DNA from: Phytophthora colocasiae
Lineage: Eukaryota > Oomycota > Peronosporomycetes > Peronosporales > Peronosporaceae
NCBI GenBank assembly: GCA_018806915.1
Contig: JAGKQI010000007.1
Span: forward strand, 248,001 to 312,000
Length of the DNA stretch: 64,000 bases
Reading direction: 5' to 3'
Part shown: piece after piece, positions 1-12,429 of the stretch
Layout: each line of letters opens with the position of its first letter
Numbering within the stretch: the stretch's first letter is position 1
The notes under the pieces: generated by a model
What the model saw: the letters and a program-made list of their open reading frames with translations, nothing else
The model's database searches: none
What the model was told of the DNA's origin: nothing
Made by a program: the position numbers and the translations under genes

Positions 1-43
1 CTCTCCACATCAGCATACATACCCAGCCAGTAAAACTCCGAAC

Positions 44-2564
44 TCAGCTTCTCAAAGGTTCTCCTAATTCCCTGATGTCCACCTTGGTAATCTTCATGAG
101 CATAGTGCAACAAGTCTGGATACAAGTCTCTGGGAACCACCAGTCTGAGTTCGTCAACATTGTCCCGGGGCCCTCTCGAGTAGCGCGACTCAGACGATAA
201 AGTACATCTCTAAAATCCAGAACGAAGTCCTCAGCAACTCTGGCAAGCTTCCTGACTCGGGGTCGTGGTAAATCTCCCACGTCGCCCTTCAGAAACTTCA
301 TGAGCTCAACCAAGTGCGGGTCCTGGCTCTGATGCGCCTTAATCCGTCGCCAGCGTTCTGCCTGGAACTCCAAAGGCCCCAAAGGTTCTCGTTCGTCATC
401 GTCCTCAGGCGGATTAGCATCAAGCGGAGCTTGGGCACGGGTTACGGCAACCAATATTCTAACTGATCGAGGCAGGGGTGCGGATTCCGGACCAGAAGCA
501 TCCTCAGATTCTGGTGACGCATTATGATTTTCAGAGTCTGGTATCTTTGACTCTTGAACTTCCATGTTCGGGACTGAACGAGGCTTCATCAGTTTCTCAT
601 GAACTTTGGATACCAGCTGCAGGTGCATAAGTTCATCCTCATCTTGTACTCGCCAAGCTTCCCCAAGGGTCAAAGTCTTCGAGGTCAGGTAATCCGCCGC
701 TTGGTTGAACTCGCGCTTCACATGCACCAACTTCAGAGTCTGAAACTTGGTTTTCAGAGTCTCAAATTCGGCCAACCTCCGTTGCAAGTTAGGCTGATTG
801 CAGTTGATCAACTGCTGTATCGCGATGCGTGAGTCTCCTACAACCACCAGCTCCTGTATTTCGTACTCGAGCGCCATCTTCAGACCATAATTCAGGCCAC
901 AGTACTCTGAATCGTTCACCGTGACATCCGCCAGGGGAAATCCTCGGGCGTCCAGAACACTCCACCCCGGGAGTTCCCAGAGTATACACCCACAGCTTCC
1001 CAGACGAGTAGACGTCTTTGCGGCACCGTCAAAACTCAGAACATAACCCTGATAATCTGCTTCCAACATTTTCACACTGATAGGAACTGGCGGCTTGACT
1101 CGCCCCTTGACTGGAATCAGATTTTCAGAGACTTCGTCCAGATGCTCCCTAGGAGTTATGCCTGCGCCGAGTATAGCTGGGAGTCCGTCTTCATCACGCT
1201 GAATCCGGCGAATCTCCAAATTCCACTGCGACAACTTCAGACCCCACTTGACGTTTCTGCCGTCGGTGGAATTCGATGTTAGCAGCCATTTCAGAACAGC
1301 GTATCTAGTATAGACCACAATCACCGGACTTGACTCCACCAGAGCTCTGAAGTTTTCCAAAACTCTAAGGATCGCAATCACCTCCTTCTCAGCGATATGA
1401 TACCTGAGTTCGGCGTCATTCAGGACACGACCTGTGAACCGGACCGGGTGTATTATTCCCTCATATTCTTGTCCCAAGACTGCCGAAGCAGCCCAAGGGT
1501 CGCATGCGGAATGACAACAAACGGTCTGGTTCGGTCTGGATGTCTGAGTAGTGGAGTAGAGACTATCTTGCGTCTCAGAATCTCGAATGCCTCTTTTGCA
1601 CGAGTCAGGTCTCGTCCAGCACAAATCTGCTCGTCTGTCAGCTCATAGAGAGTAGCAGCGATCACCGGTAAATCCTCAATAAACTTGTTGTAATAATTGA
1701 GGCTTCCCATGAAACTCTGAACTCCCTTCAACGTAGACGGAAATGGCAGTTCTTCAACTCCTTTGACGATCTTGGGTGTTGCCCTCAGACCTTCGGCACT
1801 GATTTCGTGGGAGAGGTACGGTATCGACAACTTCCCGAACTCGCTCTTGGGCAAACTCACAGAAATGTTCCAATAGCGAAGCCTGAAAAGCAGGGCGTTC
1901 AATTCGTCACATAGTTGGTCCCAAGTCGGTGCTCCATGTGCGATGTCGTCGATGTATGAACTCCTCCCCAGGACTGGGCCCATGCATGTGGGGACGGGAA
2001 TATTCCTCTGAAAGACAGTCATCGTACTTGTGAGTGCTGGCATCTCTGAAATCGGAGTATAGTTCTCAGAGTCTGAAAGGTGTTTTTCAGAGTTCTGAGG
2101 CTGGAGTTGCAGAAATTCCAGAACCTCCGCATCAACTTCAGCTTCATCTTCCGGTGACAGTCTCACAAATCCCCACAGGCAATTATCCAACATAGCCTGA
2201 TACACAAGAGGGCGTTCTTCAGACCAAACGGCATCCTTACCCACTGAAAATGCCCAAACGGGCAAATGAAAGCCGATATCAGTCGTGCACGCTCCGTCAT
2301 CCTGATCGCCCAGAAACCGCTAGCCATATCCAGGCTCATGAACCACATAGCGGCCTCAAAACCGATTAGGAGGTCGTCAATAAGAGGCAGGGGGTAGCGC
2401 GACAGCTGAATAAAGCCATTCACAATGCGATAGTCGATGCACATTCGTATGTCAACACCATTCTTCTTGAGGACGATCACAATAGGAGATGCCCACGGGG
2501 AGTTGGAGTACTCGATCAAACCAGTTTCCAGAAGTTTCTTGAGAAGCTCGTACACCTTCAGCAC
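44..2564 (-). pseudogene. gypsy pol: reverse transcriptase and RNase H, frameshifted
   Basis: Three overlapping minus-strand frames make up one polymerase. Bases 2564-2163 carry the RT fingers and palm, with SPWASPIVIVLKKNG, the RMCIDYR motif, SLDMASGFW (first catalytic Asp) and RMPFGLKNA. Bases 2265-1453 carry the YIDDIAHG catalytic box and the connection region (LRHPDRTRPFVV). Bases 1624-44 carry an RNase H-like domain beginning VLSFDGAAK and containing VNDSEYCGLNYGLKMALEY and VVGDSRIAIQQLI. The catalytic box reads YIDD where many gypsy elements have Y/F-V/L-DD. RT copies element RNA into DNA and RNase H removes the RNA. The frame changes suggest decay, although programmed shifts cannot be excluded for a single junction. 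Confidence 0.85.
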
Positions 2565-2639
2565 GGACGCTGAGCTACCGGCTTGGCATCTCCCACATCC
2601 AGATCACAGACCACGCCCCTTGCTGGTGCGGGCGCCGCA

Positions 2640-4264
2640 TTACCGTCTCCCAGGAATATTTTTCCTGTGGCGTTTCAGAATATCACGCAGTCTCTTCTCC
2701 ATTTCTGGGGTCGTCTTTCCCGGTTCTCCAACATCGGTGCTATCAATATCACACTCTGGTGTCAACTCTTCCAGCTCTGGTAGCATGACCAATTGATCGC
2801 GCAATTGGGCGAGGAGTTCCGTGCCTTCTCGCATATACACACCTGGCTCCAGGTCTAATTCTTCGCTCGAAACGTTCAAACACCGCTCGTATTCCACTCG
2901 TAACTTTTCCATCGGCGTTCCAGGCATCCCCTGAATGGGGATATCCCAAGATTCATCCATTAAGTCGAAATCATCCGCGGGTAACTCAGGAGTCTGAGGG
3001 TCACCTAAGAGACACTCAGGCTTTGAGTCAAGGACGTCGTCGTCGATAGCAACGGAGGTGTCACCAGGGTCTGTATGCGAGGTACTTTCAGAGAATGTTT
3101 CCAATTCTCTGGTATCTGTACTGATGTCCGCACTTCCCGTTGATTCACCGTGACAACTATCCTCCGTATGGGTGAACGCATCCAGGGCGAAGCGCACCCG
3201 CTTTGCGGTCGGTGGTGAATCTGGTTTCACGAACTGCACTCGAGCGTTATCAAACCTTGGACGTTGCAGTATTTCAGTGTGCCATGGGTAGTCTGGGCAA
3301 TCTACACACGGGGTTGCGGCATCAGAGCCTCCAACTCCGCCTCTCTCCTCATACGTTTCTTAGTCTCTGGTGACGGGGTGCTTTCCAGAATCAGAACTTC
3401 CCAGTCACGATAAGCAGCGGAACCTGGACGCACAAAACGTCCATGCCTTGGGAAGAAACCATATTCCACGATCCTCGCAACATCGGAGAGTTCATTGACC
3501 CACGTGTTCTTATCAGAGATATTTACCACGCGAACGGCCACAGGCCAAGATCGAGCCGCATAGATCAGCTGGGTTACCCAGCGATCACCGCGTCCGGCCC
3601 ACACGACTTCCCTCTGGGGGTTCGTTGGGCCATAGTCAATTCGGACAATAAACTCCTCACCCCGACTCAGAAGGACAGCCTCGCTTGGTCTAACCGACCT
3701 GTTGCGACCAATGTGATCACCAGGTTCCCAATTACACATCATCACCACTACCTCGTCCGGTAACGACACCAGACCTTCACGAGCGCTAATTCTCACTCCA
3801 GCAGCAAACATAAAACCCATTCCCAGAAGCACGTCAATTCCTTCACCGATATTCGCGACCCAAACATCCACAATATATACCACTCTTGGCCCAAGTGTCA
3901 ATTTGATCTCAGCGCTGGCACCAATATATGTTGGAACACCACCCATTCCTGACACCTTGGTCTGCTTGTGCGACTTAAGTCTGAGTCCGAGCTTACGCGC
4001 AAAGTCGTAACTCAGAATATTTATGGTCGCACCAGTATCCAAGAGAATCTTGGTCCGATGGTCATTCACAGCACCATACACCATCACCACATCCCTCTTT
4101 GACCGATCAGGGTAGTTGTCCTCCCACCAGCCATAACACTCGCCATCCTTCAACTTGAACGACACTGTGTCGTCTGGTGTTTGGTCGGTGTTTTCGGCGA
4201 TCTCAGGTAACTCGTTCCCTGAGTTTCCAGAAGATATGGTCGATTCTTGGGCAAAAGTAGTCAT
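2640..4264 (-). pseudogene. gypsy aspartic protease and protease-RT linker
   Basis: The frame from 4264 to 3302 carries a retropepsin core: KILLDTGATINILSYDFA (catalytic Asp in DTGA) followed after about 65 residues by IDVLLGMGFM, the hydrophobic-G element of the fold. A separate frame from 3239 to 2640 is rich in Asp, Glu and Ser and probably links the protease to RT. The protease would mature Gag-Pol inside particles. It lies between gag (ending about 4381) and RT (starting about 2564), as expected. The 3239-3302 break is a frame change. Confidence 0.8.
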
Positions 4265-4380
4265 GCATTGTTAAATGTTATCTTGAGTCTTTCTCAGCTC
4301 TAGTCCTACACACACTAGAACACACAACTCTGGGGTAACGCCATGCCCGGCGCGTTTCGGATCCCCATCCGACGGGCATA

Positions 4381-7300
4381 TTAGTTTAACGGCTTCCCAG
4401 AGTCTGCCTCATCACCCAGGAGTTTCTCCCGTAGGTGGTTCGGCATGTCCTTAAGTGCGCCTTGTCGAGCGAGTTGCTTGAGTGCTTCCAGAGTTTTCAG
4501 ATCTTCACAGGGTTTTCCAGGGTGCACTCTTCCACATACTTCACAGGGTGGCATCCGACACATTCGACTCGGGTGTCCCTTCTCCTGACATCGGTCACAC
4601 GTGACGTCTCTCCAGCAATCTTCCTCTGAGTGTCCTGAGCGTTGACATTTTTCACAGAACTTGTTCCAGTAGCCACTATTCTCATGACGTCTCTGGTGGA
4701 ATCCTTGACCTGACGATCCAGACGGGGACTGGGGCGGCGGACGCCATCCCATGTTATCCATCACTCGATATACTTCATTCGTCAGCGTCTGCGTCCAATC
4801 TGCGCTTGGTGGAGCCTTTGAATTGTTCGAAGCTGCCTGTGCAGTACTTTCATCACGAGTAGACTCTGAAGTCGCACTTGGAGTTCTGGAATCACCAGTC
4901 TGATCTCTGGTATCCTGATTGGATTTCAGAGATTCCTTGTGATTTTCAGAGTTTTCAGAGTCATAATCTTCAGAATCCACGTCTCTTGCGACATAAGTCC
5001 GATGCACACGCTTGGGCTTGAACTGTCCTCGCGGAATATTATCAGCCCGGAAATCTCGAGAGTTGGCAGGGGTCATCTCTTGGTCACCAGTTCGCCACAC
5101 GTCTTCATCTTGCTGCAACGCATATTCCAAGTCTGAAATCCGTCGAAATCTCTGACCTTGCAGCGATGTTTTCAGGCGTGCATCCTTAAGCTTCGTGATG
5201 AATCGCAGTACATGCTTCTCAAGACGCTTGGACGACTTTCGGAAATCGATGTCAGCTTTCCCAGCGGCAGAATTAAGTCGGTAGAAAAATTCAAGCGGAG
5301 TCTCAGAGTCTTTCATAGCCATAGTGAAGTATCTCTCAGAATACGATGACCGAGCTTTGCAATAACGTTTCTTGAACTCTGAAGACAGCTCTTTCCAGTC
5401 ACGGGACACACTTTTGGGAAGCTGGTTAAACCAGTCTCGCGCAGACACAGGGAGCTTCAACTTAAGTTCCTGGATGCGCGTCTTAGTCGACCATCCTCCT
5501 TGAGAAGCCATATTCGTAAACCGTTCCCACCAGTGGACGTTCCCTGAGTGTAGCTCTGGGGTCGAATTCTCCAAGGTTGTTGGAGTTCATGAACGGCCTC
5601 AGTGTCAGAAGTGTGGTTCCGGCCTGTGCTTGAGTTGCTGCCGTCAGATTCACCACTTCACCTGGCTCCGAGTTCTCTGATGACGAGCTCGCAGAGTCTG
5701 AGCTCGAGTTATCAGAGTCTCCGCCAGAGTCTGGCGCTCTATCATGACGTTTCTCTCTGCGAGACGCTCTTCGATCTCCATTAGGCCGTCTAGCTTCAGT
5801 TCTCTGCGGCGGATCTCGTCTCGGAGTAGGCGCACGTCTAGTATCACCCTTGGTCTCTGTCACCGAAGTCGCTTGAGTCACCTGGGTGGCCGTAGCAGTA
5901 GTAGCGCCGCCATTCCTCTCGGCCTTCACTCGCTTCGTCTCCGTGCTTCGTGCGGGGGTGCCCTGCTGGAAGGTCGCAACCTCTCGAGATTCCGTCTTGA
6001 GGACCGGTGAATGTGACATGGGTTCGCGTCACTTCTGATTTCCGACCCTGATACTGGATACATAGTTGCAGCTTCAGGGTTGCCGGTTTGTAACACTTGG
6101 TTTGAAGTTGCTGAATCAGGGTGACCGACCCTTCGCGCCTCTTGAACTTGGGATAATGTCGCTCGAAGGTTTCTCAACTGACCGGCTTGGAACCGTTGCA
6201 TGTTCTGAGAACTTTCTTTCTCCCTGTCGCGCTCGGCTTCCATGACTTTCATTCGCTGCTGTAAGGCTTCCATTTGAGAAATCCAGTCTCGTTTCATCTC
6301 GTCAGTCGCACGCGCACGTTCGGCCTCAGTCTCAGCCTCTCTTTGTCGCCACCGTTCATCAAACTCTGATTCGAGACGTTGGTTTTCAGAGTTCCGAAGT
6401 TCCGTTTTCAGAGTTTCCAACTCTGCCACGCTGCGATTCCTGAGTTTGTTTTCAGATACCAGACTTCTGCGTTCTTCAGCGTCGTCGGCACGTCTCTCAG
6501 CTTCCAGCCTCGCATTTTCGGACTTCAGCAAGCGCTCAGTGAGCGTCTGAATCTCGCGTCTTGCCTCCAAGTCACGTTGCTCTCGACGACGATCGCGTTC
6601 CATGGACTCCAAGCGTTCTCGGGCCAAGAACTCCATCTGCGCTTGCTCCATCCGGCTTTGCCACTCCTGCTGTTGCCTCATGACGTTCAACTCGATCTGG
6701 GAAGGTCCTGATCTCTGAGAACTTCGAGCTTCAGACTTCGTACGACTCGACGCGATGGAACTCAAGCGTCGGGACTGTGGTCTTGGAAGGTCTTCACTCT
6801 TCACACTTTGGCGGTGGCTCTGGTGACTTTCGCTTCGGGTGGAGATAGATACAGGTGGAATCTCCGGAGTCAATTGTCTGAAATCCCGTGAAGAACTTCC
6901 GACAGACACCTGGTTTCCAGACTTCGCGTCCGGCACCTCTGGTTTCTCTTCCGGCATGTCGACATCTTCGAACTCTGGTTTCACTGGTAACAGCGTTCGC
7001 GTCACTTGGATCCCCATGCCGTCAGAGACTGTTCCTCCCACATCAGCGCCTTGAGCGATTAACGCCAGACTTCCTGTGGACAGCGGCATATGTGATGCCG
7101 CCCCTCGACTCATGGACATCAAGGACGAGTCCGTAGAGCTTCCGCGTGAAGTCTGGAATCCCGACGACTGGTCATCCGAGGTCCCAATGACACTGGGAAT
7201 TGGTACATCCGACATCCGAGTCTGAGAAGTACTGTGATCTTCAGACATTGGAGTTTCAGACTCCGGTCGCGTGTTATCGGAACGACTCTCGTACTGCGGC

Positions 7301-8624
7301 AGTGAAGACAGCGATGGCGTCGATAAAGCTGAAGGTGTCGACGGGATTTGTGGGCGCGGCGGTCTCTGCTGTAAGCGCTTGGACCGCGGTGGCTCGTCAC
7401 TGCTGGAACCATCGGAACTGTGCGTCACTCGGAGTCCGGTCACCCGGAGTCGCATGATCAGTCGTTGTCCTTGTAGGTCAGCATCCTTGTCGGGTAATAC
7501 ACTGTCTGCTTCGTTCTTGCTTGTTGTGTCTTCTTGCTTCATGCTTTCTGAGAGTTGGCAAACTTGTAACCTGGCGGTCACTGTGGCCCACTCAACCAAT
7601 TCCACTGCGAGTCGACTCTGAAGTTCGGACGCCACACTGCGTACTTGAGACTCAAAGACGGCTGACGCCTGCGTCTGAGACCAGGTTGGGAGGAGGTTCT
7701 GGAATTCAAAACCCGCCTCGTACAACATTGTCTGAAGTATTGCCACACACTCTGGTGCTGCTCATCGGGATCTCTACGTATGAAAGATCTTGTATCCGGC
7801 CAAAACCATGACGCCTCACGTGAACCATGACGCCTCACGTGAAACTCTGAGATCCACATATCCTCAGGGAAGACAGAGGAACATCGCCACTTGATGTAGT
7901 CGCCGGTCGCTGCAGCAGCTTTCTGGAAAGCATCAGCACTAGGCTTCATCGTCATCCACATATATTCGATGCTTGGCGGGACGACCTTGCCTGTGTCCAT
8001 ATCTCTCCAACGGCGGAACTCACGGCGCACATACCTCAGAGCTCGTTCCCCGTCAAGCTAATCAGTCCTCCCAGACTCATCAGACGGTGTCTTCAGAGAC
8101 TCTTCGGACTTGATCGCCGTGTCGTCAGACATTCGTGTGTCTTCAGACTTTGGGGACTGTGGAACATGTTCTTCAGAGAGTCCGGGTTCTGGTTTCACTT
8201 CATCCACGGACTGACCGGAAGTTGCCGAATCTGAACACAGATCGATCACTTCCGGGGACTCCAACCATATCGGCGCCTCCCTCAGACGCCTCATCACCAC
8301 CCTTACGGGCAGTGGTCACCTCGTCACCAGAAGCTTCGACCTCTGACAGGCCTTTCAGAACCTTGTTCACCAGAGACAGCAGGAGTCTCCTGAGCTTCTG
8401 GTTCCTCAGCAGGCTGGTCTTCGACCGCCGGTTCTGGGACGCTCACATTCTCAGCTGCCTTCTTCTCTCGCGCAGCTTTCCTCTTCTCGCGGGCCGCCTT
8501 CTGGATAGCATCCAAGTCCGGTTGCTCCTCAGGCGACAAACCTTGTAGACGCTTGGATTGACGTGTCGGAATACTCCGACCACGACCACGGCGTCCTCCT
8601 CTCGTAGATCCTGGCGTAGCCATC
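4381..8624 (-). pseudogene. gypsy gag: long coiled-coil Gag with three Cys-rich knuckles, multi-frame
   Basis: Reading right to left, the likely start is ATG at 8624 (MATPGSTRGGRRGRGRS). Basic and acidic low-complexity frames follow (8300-8058, 8030-7578). Then comes a 606-residue frame (7746-5926) with a long Arg/Glu-rich coiled coil. The last frame (5574-4381) holds the capsid-like Retrotrans_gag core (WFNQLPKSVSRDWKELSSEF) and Cys/His knuckles CEKCQRSGHSEEDC and CDRCQEKGHPSRMC, then CEVCGRVHPGKPC. Gag packages the RNA; the knuckles bind it. At least four frame changes are needed to join the pieces, so the copy is broken. It is unusually long for a gypsy Gag. Confidence 0.78.
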
Positions 8625-8687
8625 TTGAATATAGACGCTTGACAGGAAACTTTCTCTTCTTGTACTCTCAAATCCGGTGATATCCTC

Positions 8688-8712
8688 GGTTCGAATCCGG
8701 GCACGCGCACCA
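8688..8712 (-). promoter_or_regulatory. gypsy primer-binding site, 25-nt tRNA match
   Basis: The plus strand here reads like the 3' end of a tRNA: T-loop GGTTCGAATCC, stem GGG, acceptor strand CACGCGC, discriminator A, CCA. The element RNA, made from the minus strand, is therefore complementary to about 25 nt of a tRNA, beginning TGG directly after the LTR. The parent tRNA is not identified. Confidence 0.8.
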
Positions 8713-8714
8713 GT

Positions 8715-10330
8715 TGTCGCGAAGTCGGTGAAACTTTGGTCGCGGAGCAGGGGCGTATAGTGAACCCGAGTTATACGACTACTGAAAAGGGGTTCAGAGC
8801 CGTACAACGGTAGGTTGGCGTGTGGTACCTTGCGGTATCCTCGTGGGTTCGTTGTCTTCGGAAATATGACCCTCGCCGGAGTCTGAGAATGTGTTTGTGA
8901 AGAGAAGTTGGGGTTCCCTTGGAGTCTGGTGTCGGTATTCAGGAAATCCTTCCAGGAGCGTTCGGGAGTCGGAATCTCTGGGAACCAAGATGGTTTCCAG
9001 GAAGTCGGCGGTCGAAAAGAGGTTAATATACCAGAGAAAAGTCTGAAATCGGTGTCTGAGTATCACAAATCCAGAACCGAGATACCTGACTTTCAGAGAT
9101 AAACAACCAATATACAGAGTTCGAGAATATAAAAATATATACATTCTTTCTAGGCCCTTGAACGGTAGACTAACACTCCAGGTCAACTAGGGACTTGCTA
9201 CCAGACACCTGGTCTGTCTGGTATCCCTTTACGTTCGCGCACCACCCTCTAGTATAGAGGGAAAATATAAACCAATACAATCGGTTATATATAACAGTCT
9301 ACCTTGGACTCTGAAAACGACTGTCCAGTTTCCAGAGCCTGTCCAAACGAGCAATATGAAATGGGCTACCGCTAGAGACAAAACAAACGACCCAACTAGG
9401 ATATGGAATAGGCGGGTCCTTTCAGGTCGCTACGTTACCTGATCTCCGCCTAAGGGGATTGAATAGGCGAGAGATCACACGGCAGCGATGCTTGGCGTGG
9501 CCTTGCAAACAGAAATACAACGACTTCTGGGTTACACGGAAAATTGAACTCTGTTTATCGTTTATCTTCCTCATAACTATCATATCTTTCTGGTATCTCT
9601 CTTCTTCTTGTCATCTTTTGCGTCCTTTCAGCAGTCAGTCTTCATATGTCAGGTACACTTGGCTCTTGTATATATAAGATATCTTGACTTGATCTCAGTA
9701 TGCAGTCTGTGCAGCCGATCTTGATGGGTTAACAGGTAGAGACGTCATTACGGGGGATGTGCAGGTCAGTAATCACTTGAATGCGTGACTTGAACTTGGG
9801 TTCACTTGGTTTCAGTATGGTCTTGGATCTTCGGTGATTTCAGAGTCTGGTATCCTGGTTTTCAGAGTCTGATGTCACTTGGTTTTCAGAGTCTTGCCCA
9901 CTCAGAGTTGGAGATACCATAAGAAACCAGAGTACGGAGCACTAATGCTTCAACGTACATGAAGATCTTGAGGGTTGCGCGGGTGCGCGGCGTCCGGCGC
10001 GCGATACTTGGTCTCTGCGGGAATATATTGTGAATCCTTGAACCATCCATCGTCGCGCTGGACGGTAACGGGATGAGGTCTCTCAGAGATACGTTCTTCT
10101 GAGAGACTTTCCGCCAGAACTTAGGCACTCATCGTCGGGGAAAGTCCGGTGACCAGACAGAGTGTAGTTGACCTTCAGAGTTGTGCACACTCTGAAGTAC
10201 ACTTCTGGTATTTTGGGCCCCTTTACAGTCAGGCGAAGGTTTATCCACAATCTTCCACAGATGTCGCACGGGTGCGGCCGCGTCCCAAAATCCCTTTCGC
10301 TTATAACCCATAGTATAACCAATCACATCG
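8715..10330 (-). repeat. gypsy 5' LTR (left edge clear, right edge uncertain)
   Basis: The LTR begins two bases from the primer-binding site with TGTCGCGAAG on the plus strand, so its minus-strand end is ...CTTCGCGACA. AT-rich TATA-like tracts occur at about 9286 (TTATATATAAC) and 9665 (TGTATATATAAG) and could belong to the U3 promoter. TTTTCAGAGT and TCTGGTAT motifs shared with the coding part recur at 9590-10200. The outer end was not found because the partner LTR lies outside the window. No other gene is seen in this stretch. Confidence 0.5.
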
Positions 10331-10554
10331 TAACGTAATGTCCACCTGTCGCTCGAAAATCGGAAATAACATCATGTCAGGTTGCTGAGGCTCACCTTGT
10401 GTACCCGTCAGTGGGCAGGATCTGCTCTCTCAGGAACGGGAGAGTGTACACAGGCGTGAGGGCTTGAACGTCCTTGGCGGGGACTTGGGAGGTTGGACTT
10501 GCGTGGGGGTTCCTGCACACAGGTCCTGGTTGGGGGGATCTTGGTCTAAGACTT

Positions 10555-11185
10555 GAAGATCTTGTGGATCCTTGGATCCGGGGTTGCCTTGGTGGGTGTG
10601 GGGGTCCTTTACCTTCTCCTTTACTGTCTTGCTTGCCGCCTCCTGTAGCGGTTGGTCTTGGGGTGGTTGAGAGGTCGAGGGATCCTACGGTTAAGCAATC
10701 AACACCGCTGGATCCGGGGTCTTCACTAGCGTAAGGTAAGCCGGCCAAATCGGGGATCCGGTCTTAGCTGTAGCTAGGTGTACGCAGTAACTTGTAGGAA
10801 CACTAAGGAGGGGGGGGCAATATGCTATCCTCTTCCCTGGGGCTCCGAAGAAATCCACTTGCGCACTAGAAGGTAAATTCGACTCTCTGATTTATGGTTA
10901 GCCAGTTTCTCATCTCGTACCCTATCTTTCCCATCGCAAATTTCTATCTTGGATCATGCCGGCTCTCTCGCAGCTGCTTCACTTCGTCGATGTCTTGGAT
11001 CCTGAGGATCCGACCTCGGATCCGAGGATTCCGGATCCTGGGCCTTGGATCTCGGATCTTCTTCTATCGGGATCCGTACTTAGGTGGGACACGATCCGCA
11101 CTTAGGCAGGCGGGATCCAAACTTAGGACGGTGGGATCCGAACTTGGGCTAGCCGGGACGACCGGATCCTAACTTAGGAACTGTC
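10555..11185. repeat. GGATCC-rich region with a tandem of about 22-bp units
   Basis: GGATCC occurs about 13 times in roughly 630 bases. From about 11069 to 11180 the copies fall into a short tandem of the form GGATCCGNACTTAGG plus 6-8 variable bases, four to five units. Between 10330 and 11220 I see no recognisable gene. The flanking plus and minus frames are Pro/Ser/Asp-Pro low complexity. It may be an LTR or untranslated region of the neighbouring copia or gypsy remnant. Confidence 0.6.
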
Positions 11186-11339
11186 CTAGAGTAGGTCCCC
11201 ATATCAGGGATCTGACAGTGTCGTAGCACAATGTCGCACGCCACCCATGATCGTGGTCGCTCTGCATCATGTCCGGCTTGATTTGAATCCACTTCACTAC
11301 AGTAATGTGTACAGTAAATACTGACGTTGCTCCTGTTCG

Positions 11340-12421
11340 TGAATGTCTTCCTCAGAGTTGAGGGTTACGGCACAGGCTTCCTCTGCGTTGAGTCGTGCGT
11401 CAGTGGCTTCCGCAGTGAGGCGGGGTCGCTTAGGAGCTGAAGTGTGCGGAGGATCAGAGTCCGTCTCCGTTCGAAATGAGTAATGGATGGCTGTTCGATC
11501 AATGGTTGCCTGTACCTGGTACGGTTTCCGTTGCAGGACCTGAAGTGGGTAATGGTGTCGTCACTGGTTCTGATACAGATTCAGTTTCAGGCTCTTGTGC
11601 TATAAACGCAGGTGCAGGTGACGCAGGCACAGATGCAGGTTCGGCAGCAAGTTGCTGCCTGTTGGTGGGTTGGGTGGGCTCTGGTGTAGACGTCAGGCCT
11701 GTGAGAGAGGGAAATTCGTCCTCTTTAAAGACGACATCACGACTATACACAATGGCATTGTGTTTATGTCCATCAGACGATATCCTTTCTTGTGGTTAGG
11801 TACACCGAGATACATGCACAAACGGGCTCTAGCGTCGAGTTTGTCTCGGTATTGCTCCGTGATGTGGACATATCCACTACATCCAAAGACCTTGATGTAT
11901 TGCATCGATGGGATTCGGTTGTACCAAAGCTCGTACGGGGTTCGACCGTCCGTCTTAGAGCTAGGTGTCATGTTGATGAGAGTTGTCACGTGACAGACAC
12001 ACTCGGCCCACAATAGCTTGGGAAGTTTGCCGTCCAGTAGAAGGGCTCGGACACGCTCCATAATAGTACGCATCCGGCGTTCTTCAACTCCATTCTGCTG
12101 AGGAGTGTACGCGTTGACGAATTGTGCATGAGTCCCATACTTTTTAAAGATGATTCGACCCAGCTTCTCGTACACTTTCGCATTGCCAGCTTGGAGACGT
12201 TGAATCTCGAAATTTTCGTGAGACTTATCGTCTTCAGCACTGAACGTGTACTCAATGACAGAGATATCTTGTCTAAAGATGTTCAGGGCTTTCTTTCTGA
12301 AGTCTTCGTAGCAGTCGTACAACTCGCTACGGTTCTTAATTGCATAAGTGAACATGAATCGAGAAAAGTCATCGATGAAGATCAAGAAGTAACGGCAACC
12401 CCACGTTTGCCGAGCATGCAC
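11340..12421 (-). pseudogene. Ty1/copia integrase fragment (element 1)
   Basis: The frame 12421-11693 encodes a copia integrase core: RYFLIFIDDFSRFMFTY (first catalytic Asp), AYTPQQNGVEERRMRTIMER (the NGVxER region with the catalytic Glu), LLWAECVCHVTTLIN and GRTPYELWYNRIPSMQYIKVFGC. The stretch to about 11340 in neighbouring frames is the Ser/Thr/Pro/Glu-rich linker that normally precedes copia RT. No RT follows, so the element is 3' truncated. The N-terminal HHCC part is missing because a gypsy fragment lies against its right end at about 12425. Gag of the same element resumes at 14795. Confidence 0.8.
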
Positions 12422-12429
12422 GGCGCGGT

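Larger units (their letters stand above)
1..10330 (-). mobile_element. Ty3/gypsy LTR retrotransposon, decayed, 3' part outside the window
   Basis: On the minus strand the order is LTR, primer-binding site, gag, aspartic protease, reverse transcriptase and RNase H, which is the start of a Ty3/gypsy element. The integrase and 3' LTR lie beyond base 1. The coding region is split into several frames, so this copy is probably inactive. The right edge is uncertain because the second LTR is not available for comparison. I place it near 10,330 because a recurring TCAGAGT motif typical of the element continues to about 10.2 kb. No integrase motif is visible in the part present. Confidence 0.75.

Noticed and set aside
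8680..8712. Possible tRNA gene (T-loop and CCA visible)
   Set aside because: Only the 3' T-arm and acceptor strand are present, with CCA encoded and an LTR start adjacent. It is a primer-binding site.
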